Shown here piece by piece: positions 7,902-16,576 of a stretch of DNA of 64,000 bases (position 1 is its first letter; each line of letters begins with the position of its first letter). This DNA is from Pedobacter sp. KBW06 (GTDB lineage: Bacteria; Bacteroidota; Bacteroidia; Sphingobacteriales; Sphingobacteriaceae): positions 1,017,133-1,081,132 of the forward strand of contig NZ_QAJL01000001.1 in NCBI RefSeq assembly GCF_003852525.1. The letters run 5' to 3'. The notes beneath the pieces are model-generated. The model saw only the letters and a program-made list of their open reading frames with translations. It ran no database searches and was not told where the DNA came from. Made by a program: the position numbers and the translations under genes.

Positions 7902-10019
7902 TTAAAGCAAATATTTTACGCAATACAGATTTTTGTTGCTTAACAATGACCAATCAGATCTGCCTTCTTTATACTTCAGCACCAATTCTCCTGTTTCTCC
8001 CGCCTTTTTCAAGGCATAAATTTTAACCGGATGGTATCCGGCTTTCAACTTCACTGTTGTAAAAATTTCTTTACCCGACGTATATCCAAAGTCCGCATCC
8101 AGTAATTCTGCCTCATGTAACCGTACATAAGCTTTACCTTTCGTCTGAAGAGAGAAAGTATAATTTCCATCCTCAGGCGCTTTAAAATAAGCCTCATACA
8201 GGACCATCCCATCCGCAGTACCGGCAAGAACCTGCTTTAACCCTCCGGCTCCTCCTTTTTTCTGCGCCGCTTTCTCTTTTTCGGAAATTACCCATGGAAA
8301 GTCACCTTTAAAAAAGCGCCAGTTCAAACCAGGTTTGAGTCCTTTGGAAACAGGCGAAGCAGGAATGGCAGCTCCATCATAAGGACGGGGAGCTTCGGCA
8401 TCCACCCTCCTTAGCTGCAAGACTTTAGCCTTCATTTTTTCCTGCATCTTCTGATAGGCAGGATCAGCAGCAAGGTTCTTTGTTTCTTTGGGATCGGTAA
8501 CGACATTATAAATCTCAAAATCATCAGCGGCAGATTTGATCTGGTAACGGACACCCACCAAATCCCCGAAACGAATCATCTGCATCTGATCGCGCTTTCT
8601 TCCTCTCCGGCTTTCTTCGAACGATTTAAAATCCGGTGTTCTTCCACCTTCAGTATATTCTACATATACCTGTCCTGCTTCCTGTTTGCCTTTTCCGGTC
8701 AGTACAGGCAATAATGAGACCCCATCTGTTCTTGCCGGAACGGAGATCTTTGCTGCGTCAGCAAAAGTCGCCATCCAGTCTGACAACATGCTGGGGCTGC
8801 TGATGCTTTTTCCCGGAGCAATATGTCCCGGCCAGCTGGCCAGCGTAGGCATTCTCAGTCCACCTTCCCAGACATCTCTTTTGATCCCGTCGAAAGGGCC
8901 AAAACTTCCAAAAAACTCCGGACTGTTAGGGGCAAATCCTTTTGGAAGGTAGGATTCTATGGAAGGGCCATTATCTGATGTAAAAATCACCAGTGTATTT
9001 TCTGCGATGTTCAGATCCTGCAGCAGTTGGGTCAGATCCCCAACCGCATCATCAATCCTTCTGTTCGCCGTCGCATATCTTTTATACGTATCCGGCCAGG
9101 CAACTTCCGGAGTAGCCGCATTCTGATCGTCGTCATAAGTAGCATTCGCATAATCCGGATGCACATAAGTATCAATCTCTCCTGAAGCCGTATTGATCAT
9201 ATTTCCGCCTTTTCCGGTCCATTGCAATCCGCCTTTAAGACCGCTTCCTTTAGGATAAGCCTGAGTTGGCAATTCCAGTACCGCATGAGGGGCATCGTAG
9301 GCCAGAAACATAAAGAAAGGTTTTTTCGCGTCTTTTCCCTGCTCATGATCTACGATCCATTTTTTCGCATAGGCCGTCCACAGATCTGTGGTATAACATT
9401 TACTCAGCTCCGCAGCAACATTGGTATAATTGTCCCAGACCTGCTTTTTGCCGCGATATAATCCTTCATAAGGATAATGCTCATGGCCATCGGCATGCCT
9501 CATATAACCAAAGAACTGATCAAAGCCTCTTTTTGAAGGATGGGCGGGCCAGTTGGGTTCCTCTTTGGTTTCGCCCTGCAAACCCCATTTTCCAATCGCT
9601 GCAGTAGCGTAGCCGCCTGCTTTTAACATCCCCGCAACGGTATGGTTGTTTTCGATCTGTTTGTCGAACTGGTTATCTCTTACACTGGCATTGCCCTGGT
9701 TCATTCCCGTCATGAATGAAGCCCTGGAAGGGGCACAAACCGGGGCATTGCTATATTGATTTGTGAATTTGGCACCGGAAGCAGCCATCTGATCCAGATG
9801 TGGTGTCAATTGAAAAGGCAGTGCTTTGTTTCCCTTCTGCTGGCGCTGATTTTGAAAGAAAACACCAATATCACCATAGCCCAGATCGTCGGTAAGGATG
9901 AAAATGATATTCGGGGCAACTGGTTTTGATTTTTTTACCTGCGCCTGCAGCCTTGCAGGAAGAAAAGCAATGGGGATCAGAAAAACCATTACTGAGGTTT
10001 TCCAGGTTCTTTTGGTCAT
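7902..10019 (-). CDS. Secreted sulfatase with C-terminal PA14-like domain
   Basis: This formylglycine-dependent sulfatase removes sulfate esters, probably from a sulfated glycan in the periplasm or at the surface. The 705-residue product has a signal peptide ending near A-R-L-Q-A-Q. Metal-binding Asp44-Asp45 sit in [10 protein letters not shown]. The sulfatase signature [11 protein letters not shown] has Cys95, the residue converted to formylglycine by an anaerobic or aerobic maturase. A second metal motif, F-T-S-D-N-G-P, lies near residue 350. After the catalytic part, about residues 590-690 form a PA14-like beta domain ([17 protein letters not shown]). It is divergent from an AraC regulator and near a fucosidase, so it probably belongs to the same catabolic island. 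The exact sulfate position is unknown. Confidence 0.9.
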   Translation of the reverse strand: MTKRTWKTSVMVFLIPIAFLPARLQAQVKKSKPVAPNIIFILTDDLGYGDIGVFFQNQRQQKGNKALPFQLTPHLDQMAASGAKFTNQYSNAPVCAPSRASFMTGMNQGNASVRDNQFDKQIENNHTVAGMLKAGGYATAAIGKWGLQGETKEEPNWPAHPSKRGFDQFFGYMRHADGHEHYPYEGLYRGKKQVWDNYTNVAAELSKCYTTDLWTAYAKKWIVDHEQGKDAKKPFFMFLAYDAPHAVLELPTQAYPKGSGLKGGLQWTGKGGNMINTASGEIDTYVHPDYANATYDDDQNAATPEVAWPDTYKRYATANRRIDDAVGDLTQLLQDLNIAENTLVIFTSDNGPSIESYLPKGFAPNSPEFFGSFGPFDGIKRDVWEGGLRMPTLASWPGHIAPGKSISSPSMLSDWMATFADAAKISVPARTDGVSLLPVLTGKGKQEAGQVYVEYTEGGRTPDFKSFEESRRGRKRDQMQMIRFGDLVGVRYQIKSAADDFEIYNVVTDPKETKNLAADPAYQKMQEKMKAKVLQLRRVDAEAPRPYDGAAIPASPVSKGLKPGLNWRFFKGDFPWVISEKEKAAQKKGGAGGLKQVLAGTADGMVLYEAYFKAPEDGNYTFSLQTKGKAYVRLHEAELLDADFGYTSGKEIFTTVKLKAGYHPVKIYALKKAGETGELVLKYKEGRSDWSLLSNKNLYCVKYLL

Positions 10020-10047
10020 AATTTATTCGGTTTGTGTGTTGTTAAAC

Positions 10048-10055
10048 CAAAGTTA
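10048..10055 (-). promoter_or_regulatory. -7 box for sulfatase 1
   Basis: Read leftward, the site is TAACTTTG, matching TAnnTTTG exactly, 28 bases before the sulfatase start. It lies in the 180-base divergent region shared with the AraC gene. Confidence 0.42.
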
Positions 10056-10199
10056 TTAGTTTTTATGGAATAGCATAACCGGAATTATTCAGCGAAATCG
10101 GCAATTATTAAGCAATATTGGCAGATTTAAGTGTAATTGTTAAATTACAAGGTATTTTTAAAAGATTTTTATACTTTTATCATTACCTAACCAAATATC

Positions 10200-11069
10200 A
10201 TGAAGCCACAACTACTCAAAGTTTCAAACAACCTTGTGAATTCATTTAGTGCAAGAAGAGATAAGGTTCCTTACATCAACAACCGCTGGCATTACCATGC
10301 CGAGGTTGAACTGATCTATTTTAAAAAGGGCAACGGCACCCAGTTTATCGGAGACAACATCAAGCGTTTCAGATCCGGCGATGTCGTACTTGTAGGTGCA
10401 CACCTGCCCCATTACTGGAGGTTCGACGACAGCTATTTTAATGAAGATGAGAAGAACAATGCCGATGTAGTGGTAGTCCATTTCAATGAGAACTTCTGGG
10501 GAAGCCATTTCCTGAACCTTCCGGAGAATAAAGCCTTAAAGCTGACCCTGGAAAAGGCACAAAGAGGGATTCAGATTCCCGATAAGAATAAAAAAGCCAT
10601 TGGGGAACTGATCGAGTCTATCCTGCTTTCTGAGGGCTCCAAACGGATCATCTTGTTGATGGAAGCTTTGCTCGCGATTGAAAACTGCACGCCAAACCAC
10701 CTGCTTTCTTCCATCGGTTTCCGCCACGATTTCGAGGAAATTGAGAACGACCGGATCAATGCCATTTACAATTATTCCCTGGCCAACTTCAAAAGAAAAA
10801 TCCAGATGGAAGAAATGGCTTCCGTAGCCAATATCAGTCCGAATTCCTTTTGCCGTTATTTTAAATCAAGGACCCGAAAAACCTATACCCAGTTCATCAG
10901 TGAAATCAGGGTCGGACATGCCTGCAAACTGCTGATTGAGGACAGCATGAATGTAAAGCAGATCTGTTATGAAAGTGGCTTCCACAACTTCGCCAGTTTT
11001 CATAAACATTTCAAAATCATCACAGGAAAGAGTCCTTTAACTTATCAAAAATCCTATTTACAAAAATAA
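10200..11069 (+). CDS. AraC family transcriptional regulator
   Basis: The 289-residue product has an N-terminal cupin-type sensor domain (about residues 15-110, with R-W-H-Y-H-A-E-V-E-L and the motif V-H-F-N-E-N-F-W-G). A C-terminal AraC DNA-binding domain spans about residues 185-285, with two helix-turn-helix units (ISPNSFCRYFKSRTRKTY and ICYESGFHNFASFHKHFK). It precedes the fucosidase by 60 bases on the same strand and is divergent from sulfatase 1, so it likely controls both in response to a sugar. It is clearly paralogous along its whole length to the AraC gene at 52306-53190. Confidence 0.92.
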   Translation: MKPQLLKVSNNLVNSFSARRDKVPYINNRWHYHAEVELIYFKKGNGTQFIGDNIKRFRSGDVVLVGAHLPHYWRFDDSYFNEDEKNNADVVVVHFNENFWGSHFLNLPENKALKLTLEKAQRGIQIPDKNKKAIGELIESILLSEGSKRIILLMEALLAIENCTPNHLLSSIGFRHDFEEIENDRINAIYNYSLANFKRKIQMEEMASVANISPNSFCRYFKSRTRKTYTQFISEIRVGHACKLLIEDSMNVKQICYESGFHNFASFHKHFKIITGKSPLTYQKSYLQK

Positions 11070-11129
11070 GCCTGCCTACAAACACACACACAAATACAAC
11101 ATTAACAAACGAAACCTACACACAATTCT

Positions 11130-12974
11130 ATGAACAAGAAGACCTTACTGTCTTTTCTGTTTTTGCTGGTGTTCTTTTCAGAGAACAAAGCACAGGAAAG
11201 CAAAACCCAGGACAAGAACAATGCTAAAAAAATGGAATGGTTTACCGATGCCAAACTGGGGATATTTATCCATTGGGGCATTTATTCGGTCAACGGAATT
11301 TCCGAATCCTGGGCATTTTTCAATAATTACATCAACCATGATAATTATATGAAACAACTGGATGGGTTTAATGCCGCCAGTTACCAACCGGAAGAATGGG
11401 TAAAGCTCATTAAAGAAAGTGGTGCCAAATATTCGGTCATTACCACCAAACATCATGATGGAATCTCTTTATGGGATACCAAAGCCCCTAACGCAACAAC
11501 GACGATCAAACATAGCGCTGCGAAAAAAGACCTCATCAGTCCCTTTGTAAAAGCTTTAAAAGCTTCGGGATTAAAAACAGGATTGTATTTCTCCCTGCCC
11601 GACTGGAGTTATCCAGATTATGATGTTTTCACAAGAGAGCATAAAAGATACAAGCTTACAGAAGAGCCTAAGCGATGGAACAAATACCTGAGCTATTACC
11701 ATAAGCAACTGGACGAACTGTCTTCGAATTTCAAACCAGATCTTTTATGGTTTGATGGAGACTGGGAACATTCAGGAGAAGAATGGCAGGCACAAAAAGT
11801 GCTCAAAGGATTGCGCAGCTATAACCCCAACATCATCATCAATTCCAGGCTCAACGGCCATGGCGATTATGAAACACCTGAACAGGGAATTCCGGTGGTA
11901 AGACCTGCCGGAGATTACTGGGAACTGTGTTATACGATGAATGATTCCTGGGGTTACCAGCCTTACGATTACAAGTACAAATCCCCGAATATGATTGTAA
12001 GAACCCTGGTAGACTGTATCAGTATGGGTGGAAACCTATTACTTGACATCGGCCCTAAAGCAGATGGAACCATCCCTGAACAACAGGTAAAAGTGCTTAA
12101 AGGACTGGCCCGCTGGACCCAAAAACATGGAGAAGCAATTTACGGAACCCGTGCAGGAATCCCTGCAGGACATTTCGACGGAAAAACCAGTCTTTCCAAA
12201 GACCGCAAAACCTTATATCTATATGCAGACTGGGCACCATATGATGGAATTTTATACCTTAAAGGTATCCAGTCCAAAGTTAAATCTGCTAAAGTTGTGG
12301 GCAATAACAATCATGTCGAACTCAGCAAAAACGGAAATGACCTTAGTTTAAAGATCTCTGAAAGCTCGGTTGATGCGGATGTAACCGTACTTGCCCTTCA
12401 ATTTGATGAACCTTTAAAACTGGAAGAAAAAACCAGTGTCAGCGTAAACCTGACGGAAAAGAAAAAAGAACCTGCAAAACAACAGATCACCGAAATTGCC
12501 AATGCACTGCAGGATGGAAACAACCCTTTCTTAAACACCAAACTGGCGGTAGACGGACTGGGATTTGAAACAGAAAAGAAAAACCTGAACCCGGAAGTCT
12601 ACAACTGGATCACCAAAAATGCAGAAGGCCTGTTCCAAACAGGAAAAGGACTTCCTGAAGGACATTATCAGGGCAACAGTGCCTTATCTGCCGATAAGAA
12701 AACCGTTTATCTTTTTGTAGAAGGAAAGCCAACAGGCCCTATTGCCTTAAAAGGAATTAAGAACAAAATCGCGAGGATCAGGATTGTGGGTGAAGGCACA
12801 ATGATGGAGCCTGAAATCTACAATAAACTGTATTGGAGTGCGATTCCTGGAATCATTTACATTCCGGTTCCACAGGACCGTCTGGACAAGAGCTTAACAG
12901 TGATAGCAGTTCTTCTGGATGGAGAGGTAGATTTATACCGGGAAAAAGTAGGCGCAATTGAAAGCAATTTATAG
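11130..12974 (+). CDS. GH29 alpha-L-fucosidase with duplicated C-terminal module
   Basis: The enzyme removes alpha-linked L-fucose from glycans, acting after export (signal peptide ending near N-K-A-Q). Residues 35-340 form the GH29 barrel, with the family motif W-F-T-D-A-K-L-G-I-F-I-H-W-G and the T-K-H-H-D-G motif. The nucleophile is probably Asp209 in D-L-L-W-F-D-G-D-W. The barrel ends with G-G-N-L-L-L-D-I-G-P-K-A-D-G. The usual beta-sandwich follows twice: about 341-430 (IPAGHFDGKTSLSKDRKTLY) and about 505-600 (LPEGHYQGNSALSADKKTVY). The second copy is closer to the form normally seen in the family. Total length of 614 exceeds a typical single-sandwich enzyme. It is likely co-transcribed with the AraC gene. 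Confidence 0.93.
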   Translation: MNKKTLLSFLFLLVFFSENKAQESKTQDKNNAKKMEWFTDAKLGIFIHWGIYSVNGISESWAFFNNYINHDNYMKQLDGFNAASYQPEEWVKLIKESGAKYSVITTKHHDGISLWDTKAPNATTTIKHSAAKKDLISPFVKALKASGLKTGLYFSLPDWSYPDYDVFTREHKRYKLTEEPKRWNKYLSYYHKQLDELSSNFKPDLLWFDGDWEHSGEEWQAQKVLKGLRSYNPNIIINSRLNGHGDYETPEQGIPVVRPAGDYWELCYTMNDSWGYQPYDYKYKSPNMIVRTLVDCISMGGNLLLDIGPKADGTIPEQQVKVLKGLARWTQKHGEAIYGTRAGIPAGHFDGKTSLSKDRKTLYLYADWAPYDGILYLKGIQSKVKSAKVVGNNNHVELSKNGNDLSLKISESSVDADVTVLALQFDEPLKLEEKTSVSVNLTEKKKEPAKQQITEIANALQDGNNPFLNTKLAVDGLGFETEKKNLNPEVYNWITKNAEGLFQTGKGLPEGHYQGNSALSADKKTVYLFVEGKPTGPIALKGIKNKIARIRIVGEGTMMEPEIYNKLYWSAIPGIIYIPVPQDRLDKSLTVIAVLLDGEVDLYREKVGAIESNL

Positions 12975-12986
12975 GTTTTCAGCGCC

Positions 12987-13079
12987 TCCCGGCCGGGACG
13001 TTTAAACAACTGATTAAAAAACCATTAGCCGAAAAATAAAATCGTTTAGCTGTAGCGTTTATCCGATGACAACCGTTTA
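12987..13079. repeat. Four CGTTTA repeats and a GC palindrome before a lipoprotein gene
   Basis: CGTTTA occurs at 12999, 13043, 13056 and 13074 in the gap between the fucosidase and the lipoprotein. TCCCGGCCGGGA at 12987-12998 is a perfect 12-bp palindrome right after the fucosidase stop. No T-run follows, so it is not a canonical terminator. Function is unknown; chance cannot be excluded. Confidence 0.3.
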
Positions 13080-13096
13080 GGAAAAAAACATGTTTT

Positions 13097-13483
13097 ATGA
13101 AAAAAGGATTACTCTTATTATTCATCGCCATTTCGGCCCTCTCCTTCTCCTGTAAAAAAGATAAGGCTGCACCACGATCCCTTGAGATTTACGGTAAATG
13201 GAAACTGACAGAAACGATGACCGATCCCGGCGACGGAAGCGGCAAATACATGAAGGCAACAGGTGAGCCAAAATACCTCAATTTTAATAAAGATGGCAAA
13301 TTGGAAGGCAATGCCCTCTCTTTTGATACCTTTCGCTATAAGATCCTGGATAGTACAAAGATGGAAGTCCTGTATAACGTTTACCTTCCGGCACAAATTT
13401 TCGGTTATAAACTTAGCGAAGAAAATCTGGAGATCTACCCTCGCTGCATTGAAGGATGCGGACTGCGGTTCGTAAGGCAGTAA
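13097..13483 (+). CDS. Lipocalin-like lipoprotein
   Basis: The 128-residue product has a lipoprotein signal peptide (LLLLFIAISALSFSC) with Cys19 followed by Lys-Lys-Asp. The mature part starts with a Y-G-K-W-K-L-T-E-T motif and a pattern of beta strands (K-Y-L-N-F-N-K-D-G-K-L), as in small lipocalin-like domains of Bacteroidota that bind hydrophobic ligands. Two cysteines near the C-terminus (R-C-I-E-G-C-G-L) may form a disulfide. No enzymatic motif is present. It is followed by a strong terminator and is likely monocistronic. The family name is tentative. Confidence 0.75.
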   Translation: MKKGLLLLFIAISALSFSCKKDKAAPRSLEIYGKWKLTETMTDPGDGSGKYMKATGEPKYLNFNKDGKLEGNALSFDTFRYKILDSTKMEVLYNVYLPAQIFGYKLSEENLEIYPRCIEGCGLRFVRQ

Positions 13484-13500
13484 AAAACAATATTTAATAA

Positions 13501-13536
13501 AAAATCGGGTGTGTTTTTTGAAACACACCCGATTTT
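13501..13536. terminator. Bidirectional terminator with a 16-bp perfect stem
   Basis: AAAATCGGGTGTGTTT pairs perfectly with AAACACACCCGATTTT across a 4-base loop. It lies between convergent genes ending at 13483 and 13587. Confidence 0.88.
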
Positions 13537-13586
13537 AATTTTAAAAAACCTGTTACCTGTTTTAAATTAAAACCTTGCTGCCTACT

Positions 13587-14843
13587 TTAGAAATTTACCG
13601 CATGGTCTTCCTCGTAAGCCCCTCCCGACCAGGCTTTTTTTCCTGACCATTCTTCTGCCGGACTTGTCCAGAAAACATCATCCGCAGGCAAGCCTAAAGG
13701 CAAAAATCCCACACTACATAAATATAAACTTCCGGTACTGATATAGGTTTCGGCAGCCTGTGGCTGATGGCCGCAGAAGCCCAGCTGTAACCATCCTGTT
13801 GTACTAAATGTACCTTTCATTTCGAATTGTCTTTTCATGACTGCCGTGAGTGCAGAACGCACCTGTGCCGGACTGATCATCTTTGGCAACTGGCGGTTCA
13901 ATGCCAGCTGTGCCAGTGGCTGGAAAGCCCCTACCCGATAAACTACAGACCTGCCGATTGCCGGATAAGTCGCCTCAGGAGAGATCATGCGCTCCTGACA
14001 GGCTGCATAACGCTGCATTCTTTTCAGCATCAGCTCATATTCCTCCGACTTCGCCAGTCCTTTTTCCGCCAGCACTTTCAGTATATCCACAAGCATTGGC
14101 TGGATCACAAAACCATTGTAATAGTCAAAATGAAACTTCTCTCCGTCACCATACCAACCATCACCTTTGTACCATTCCTTATGTTTGTCAATGGCATAAG
14201 TTACCCGTTCCTGCTCCCATTCTGCTCCAACCTTTAACAAAAACACTTCTACCATTGCAGAGAACAACAGCCAGTTGCTTTGTCCGGGTTTAATCCACCT
14301 CAGGCTTTTAAAAGCGCTGATGACCTGTTTTTTTCCTTCCTCCGGAAGTGGTTCCCAGAGTTGTAAAGGGGCACGTAAAAGAGCGTGCGACAAAAATGCC
14401 GCATCCACCAGCAACTGCGATTCTCCCCTTTTTACAAAATCAGTATAATCCGGAGAGGCAGGATTAACGATATTCAGAATGCTCTTCCTGGCCATCTCCG
14501 CAAACTCTGCCCTCTTTTTACCTTCTGCACTTTGATCAGCAGGCAAAGACAGCCATCCTGAAATCCCTGCCAGCGTACGCCCCAATGCTTCAAGATAAGT
14601 AACCTCTTCTACCTTCTTTCCATAACCCGCAGGTTTTTCCAGAGGCATATTTTTCTTTAACTCCTCTTTGCTCAGGTTTTTCAATACCGGCTCCGCAATG
14701 CGGATCATCAATGACACCCAATATTCCCGGTCCGATTTTGCAGGCATGAAAGTTTCCGGAATGGCAGCAATGGCCTTCCCCGGACTTACAAACCCAAACA
14801 ATCCGGCTAAAGGGGCAATCTTAAAAAAGTTTCTTCTTTTCAT
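13587..14843 (-). CDS. DUF2264 protein (possible GH154-type glycosidase)
   Basis: The 418-residue product has an N-terminal signal with a twin-arginine-like start (M-K-R-R-N-F-F-K) and an A-I-A-A end, so it is exported. The rest is mostly alpha-helical with many aromatic and acidic residues (Y-K-G-D-G-W-Y-G-D-G, H-F-D-Y-Y-N-G), as in the (alpha/alpha)6-barrel DUF2264 family. To my recollection members of this family have been placed in GH154 with beta-glucuronidase activity; I could not confirm this. That activity would fit a uronate-containing substrate. It is the last gene of the leftward operon, 95 bases behind GH20, in a gap holding a repeat also found at 41731-41795. Confidence 0.75.
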   Translation of the reverse strand: MKRRNFFKIAPLAGLFGFVSPGKAIAAIPETFMPAKSDREYWVSLMIRIAEPVLKNLSKEELKKNMPLEKPAGYGKKVEEVTYLEALGRTLAGISGWLSLPADQSAEGKKRAEFAEMARKSILNIVNPASPDYTDFVKRGESQLLVDAAFLSHALLRAPLQLWEPLPEEGKKQVISAFKSLRWIKPGQSNWLLFSAMVEVFLLKVGAEWEQERVTYAIDKHKEWYKGDGWYGDGEKFHFDYYNGFVIQPMLVDILKVLAEKGLAKSEEYELMLKRMQRYAACQERMISPEATYPAIGRSVVYRVGAFQPLAQLALNRQLPKMISPAQVRSALTAVMKRQFEMKGTFSTTGWLQLGFCGHQPQAAETYISTGSLYLCSVGFLPLGLPADDVFWTSPAEEWSGKKAWSGGAYEEDHAVNF

Positions 14844-14865
14844 TGGAACTTATTTGGTTGTTTTC

Positions 14866-14935
14866 GTGTTGTTTATTGATTTTTTTCGATCTTTTATTGT
14901 TTTTCAATGGTCCTCAAGAGTCCGCAAGCTCAGTT
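14866..14935. repeat. Intergenic repeat, copy 1
   Basis: The gap between GH20 and DUF2264 contains a T-rich block with TTTTTTTCGATCTT, then TATTG, TTTTC and CAAGAG-type segments. A closely similar block in the same orientation is found at 41731-41795, also in a gap between two leftward genes. Confidence 0.4.
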
Positions 14936-14938
14936 CAA

Positions 14939-16576
14939 TTACAATTCAGTATTGAAACGTTTAACCCCCTTACCCACTTTTACAGGTTCCGGGTATTTAC
15001 GACTTTGAAATGGATCATAATAATAAATCCCATCAGCCTCATAAAGTGCCAAATGCCCTTTTAAGCGTTCCATAAACTGCGGAAAATCTTTCTTTCTTCC
15101 TACAGACCAGGCGGCTTCTGCAAGCGCCGTAATCCTTGGAAAAAGCAAATAATCCAATCTTTGCTCCGTCTGAACCGTTTCTGTCCATAAGTTCGCCTGA
15201 ATTCCTAAGATCTGGTTTTTATGAAGGGCCTGGGACTGGTAATCTTCCCCCGAAAAGGCGTATACATTTTCCAGCGCGTTATAAGTTTTATTCCACTTCC
15301 TGCCGTAACGGTGGGTGCTGTCCTGAACAAAATCAAAGTACAAAGGCAATCGCGGACATAAAACCGTTTCATAGCCTTTATTCAAGGCTGATTTCAATAC
15401 CTCCGGCTTATCCTGTCTCCACCAAAAAATAATCGTCTTATCCTTTGGCAATCCTGCATCTGTCATCTCATCCCAAACCAGTAATTTGGCATTCATACGG
15501 AATAACGAATCCGCCATGCGTTTCATAAAATAAGTTTCTACCTCTTTTGTTCCGGCAAGATTTTTATCCTTCATTAAAGAAAGAATCTCCGGATCAACGG
15601 CCCATTTCTGATTGCCATAGCTCACTTCATCACCACCAAGGTGCACCATTGCAGAAGGGAACAACACATTCGTTTCTTTCAGGATATTGCTCAGGTAAGT
15701 GTAAGTCGCTTCTTTTCCAGGGTTAAACGTAAACTCCGGATGTCCCGGAGTGCCGCCACCACTAAATTCCGGATAGGCCTTATTCGCTGCTGTCGCATGT
15801 CCCGGCATATCTATTTCCGGAATCACCGTAATAAATCTTGCTGCAGCATAAGCCACCACTTCCTTTATTTGTTCCTGGGTATAATACTGTGCTGGAGCAA
15901 ACTCATCCACATAATTTCCTATTCCCCCAACCAGGGCAAGCTTTGGATATCTTTTGATCTCGATCCGCCATGCCGGTTCATCGGTCAGGTGCCAGTGCAA
16001 CTTATTCAACTTATAGAAAGCCATCCAGTCGAGGATGGATTTCAGTTTCTCCATGCCAAAGAAATGTCTGGACTCGTCCAGCATAAAACCTCTCCAGCCA
16101 TAGCCAGGCTCATCTTCTATTTTCCATCCGGTCAAAGTCAGCAGGCCGGCTTTTGTTCTTTTACTCTGCCTGATTACCTGCAATAAAGAAACCGCAGCAT
16201 AAAACGCACCCGTACTTTCTTTGGCCGCAATCGTAACCCCATCTCTATTGATCTCCAGACTATAAGCTCCGGCAGGCATTTTCTTTTTGGACGACAGCAC
16301 AAAGCGGATGGCAGGCCCGCCTGTTGCAGGCTGCATGCTCAATGTCATTTGCTGTGTTTTCAATAATTCTTCCTGCAGGTATTGCGCGATGGGCTTAAAC
16401 ACCACATCTCCCGCTATGATTGGGGTATTTGAATTTAATACAAACCGGGCATCTGTTTTTGCCGCGGTTACCGGGGCCGGAATTACCGGACAGTAGTCCT
16501 GCGCGGATGCCATTCCGGAGCCCATGATCAGCAGGGCAAAAGACCATGCTTTAATTTTCAATTTCATCATCAACAT
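14939..16576 (-). CDS. GH20 beta-N-acetylhexosaminidase
   Basis: The enzyme releases terminal beta-linked GlcNAc or GalNAc by substrate-assisted catalysis in the periplasm. The 545-residue product has a signal peptide ending at G-M-A-S-A-Q. A GH20 N-terminal domain spans about residues 30-150. The TIM barrel has the motif H-W-H-L-T-D-E-P-A-W-R near 194-204 and the catalytic pair Asp316-Glu317 in HLGGDEVSYG. Its start codon overlaps the stop codon of the upstream sulfatase by one base (TAATG), which implies translational coupling. In this operon it would take off hexosamine once sulfate is removed. Confidence 0.95.
   Translation of the reverse strand: MLMMKLKIKAWSFALLIMGSGMASAQDYCPVIPAPVTAAKTDARFVLNSNTPIIAGDVVFKPIAQYLQEELLKTQQMTLSMQPATGGPAIRFVLSSKKKMPAGAYSLEINRDGVTIAAKESTGAFYAAVSLLQVIRQSKRTKAGLLTLTGWKIEDEPGYGWRGFMLDESRHFFGMEKLKSILDWMAFYKLNKLHWHLTDEPAWRIEIKRYPKLALVGGIGNYVDEFAPAQYYTQEQIKEVVAYAAARFITVIPEIDMPGHATAANKAYPEFSGGGTPGHPEFTFNPGKEATYTYLSNILKETNVLFPSAMVHLGGDEVSYGNQKWAVDPEILSLMKDKNLAGTKEVETYFMKRMADSLFRMNAKLLVWDEMTDAGLPKDKTIIFWWRQDKPEVLKSALNKGYETVLCPRLPLYFDFVQDSTHRYGRKWNKTYNALENVYAFSGEDYQSQALHKNQILGIQANLWTETVQTEQRLDYLLFPRITALAEAAWSVGRKKDFPQFMERLKGHLALYEADGIYYYDPFQSRKYPEPVKVGKGVKRFNTEL

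Noticed and set aside
7747..7953. A 68-codon frame on the minus strand after the sulfatase
   Set aside because: It overlaps the end of the sulfatase gene and a terminator, is rich in Phe/Arg without any domain pattern, and has no supported start.
12987..12998. GC palindrome after the fucosidase as a terminator
   Set aside because: It has no loop-plus-T-run and is only 12 bases. It is reported as a repeat and not as a terminator.
15641..16186. 181-codon plus-strand frame within the GH20 gene
   Set aside because: It lies wholly inside the coding strand of a confidently identified gene and has the Cys/Arg/His-rich composition of an antisense shadow.
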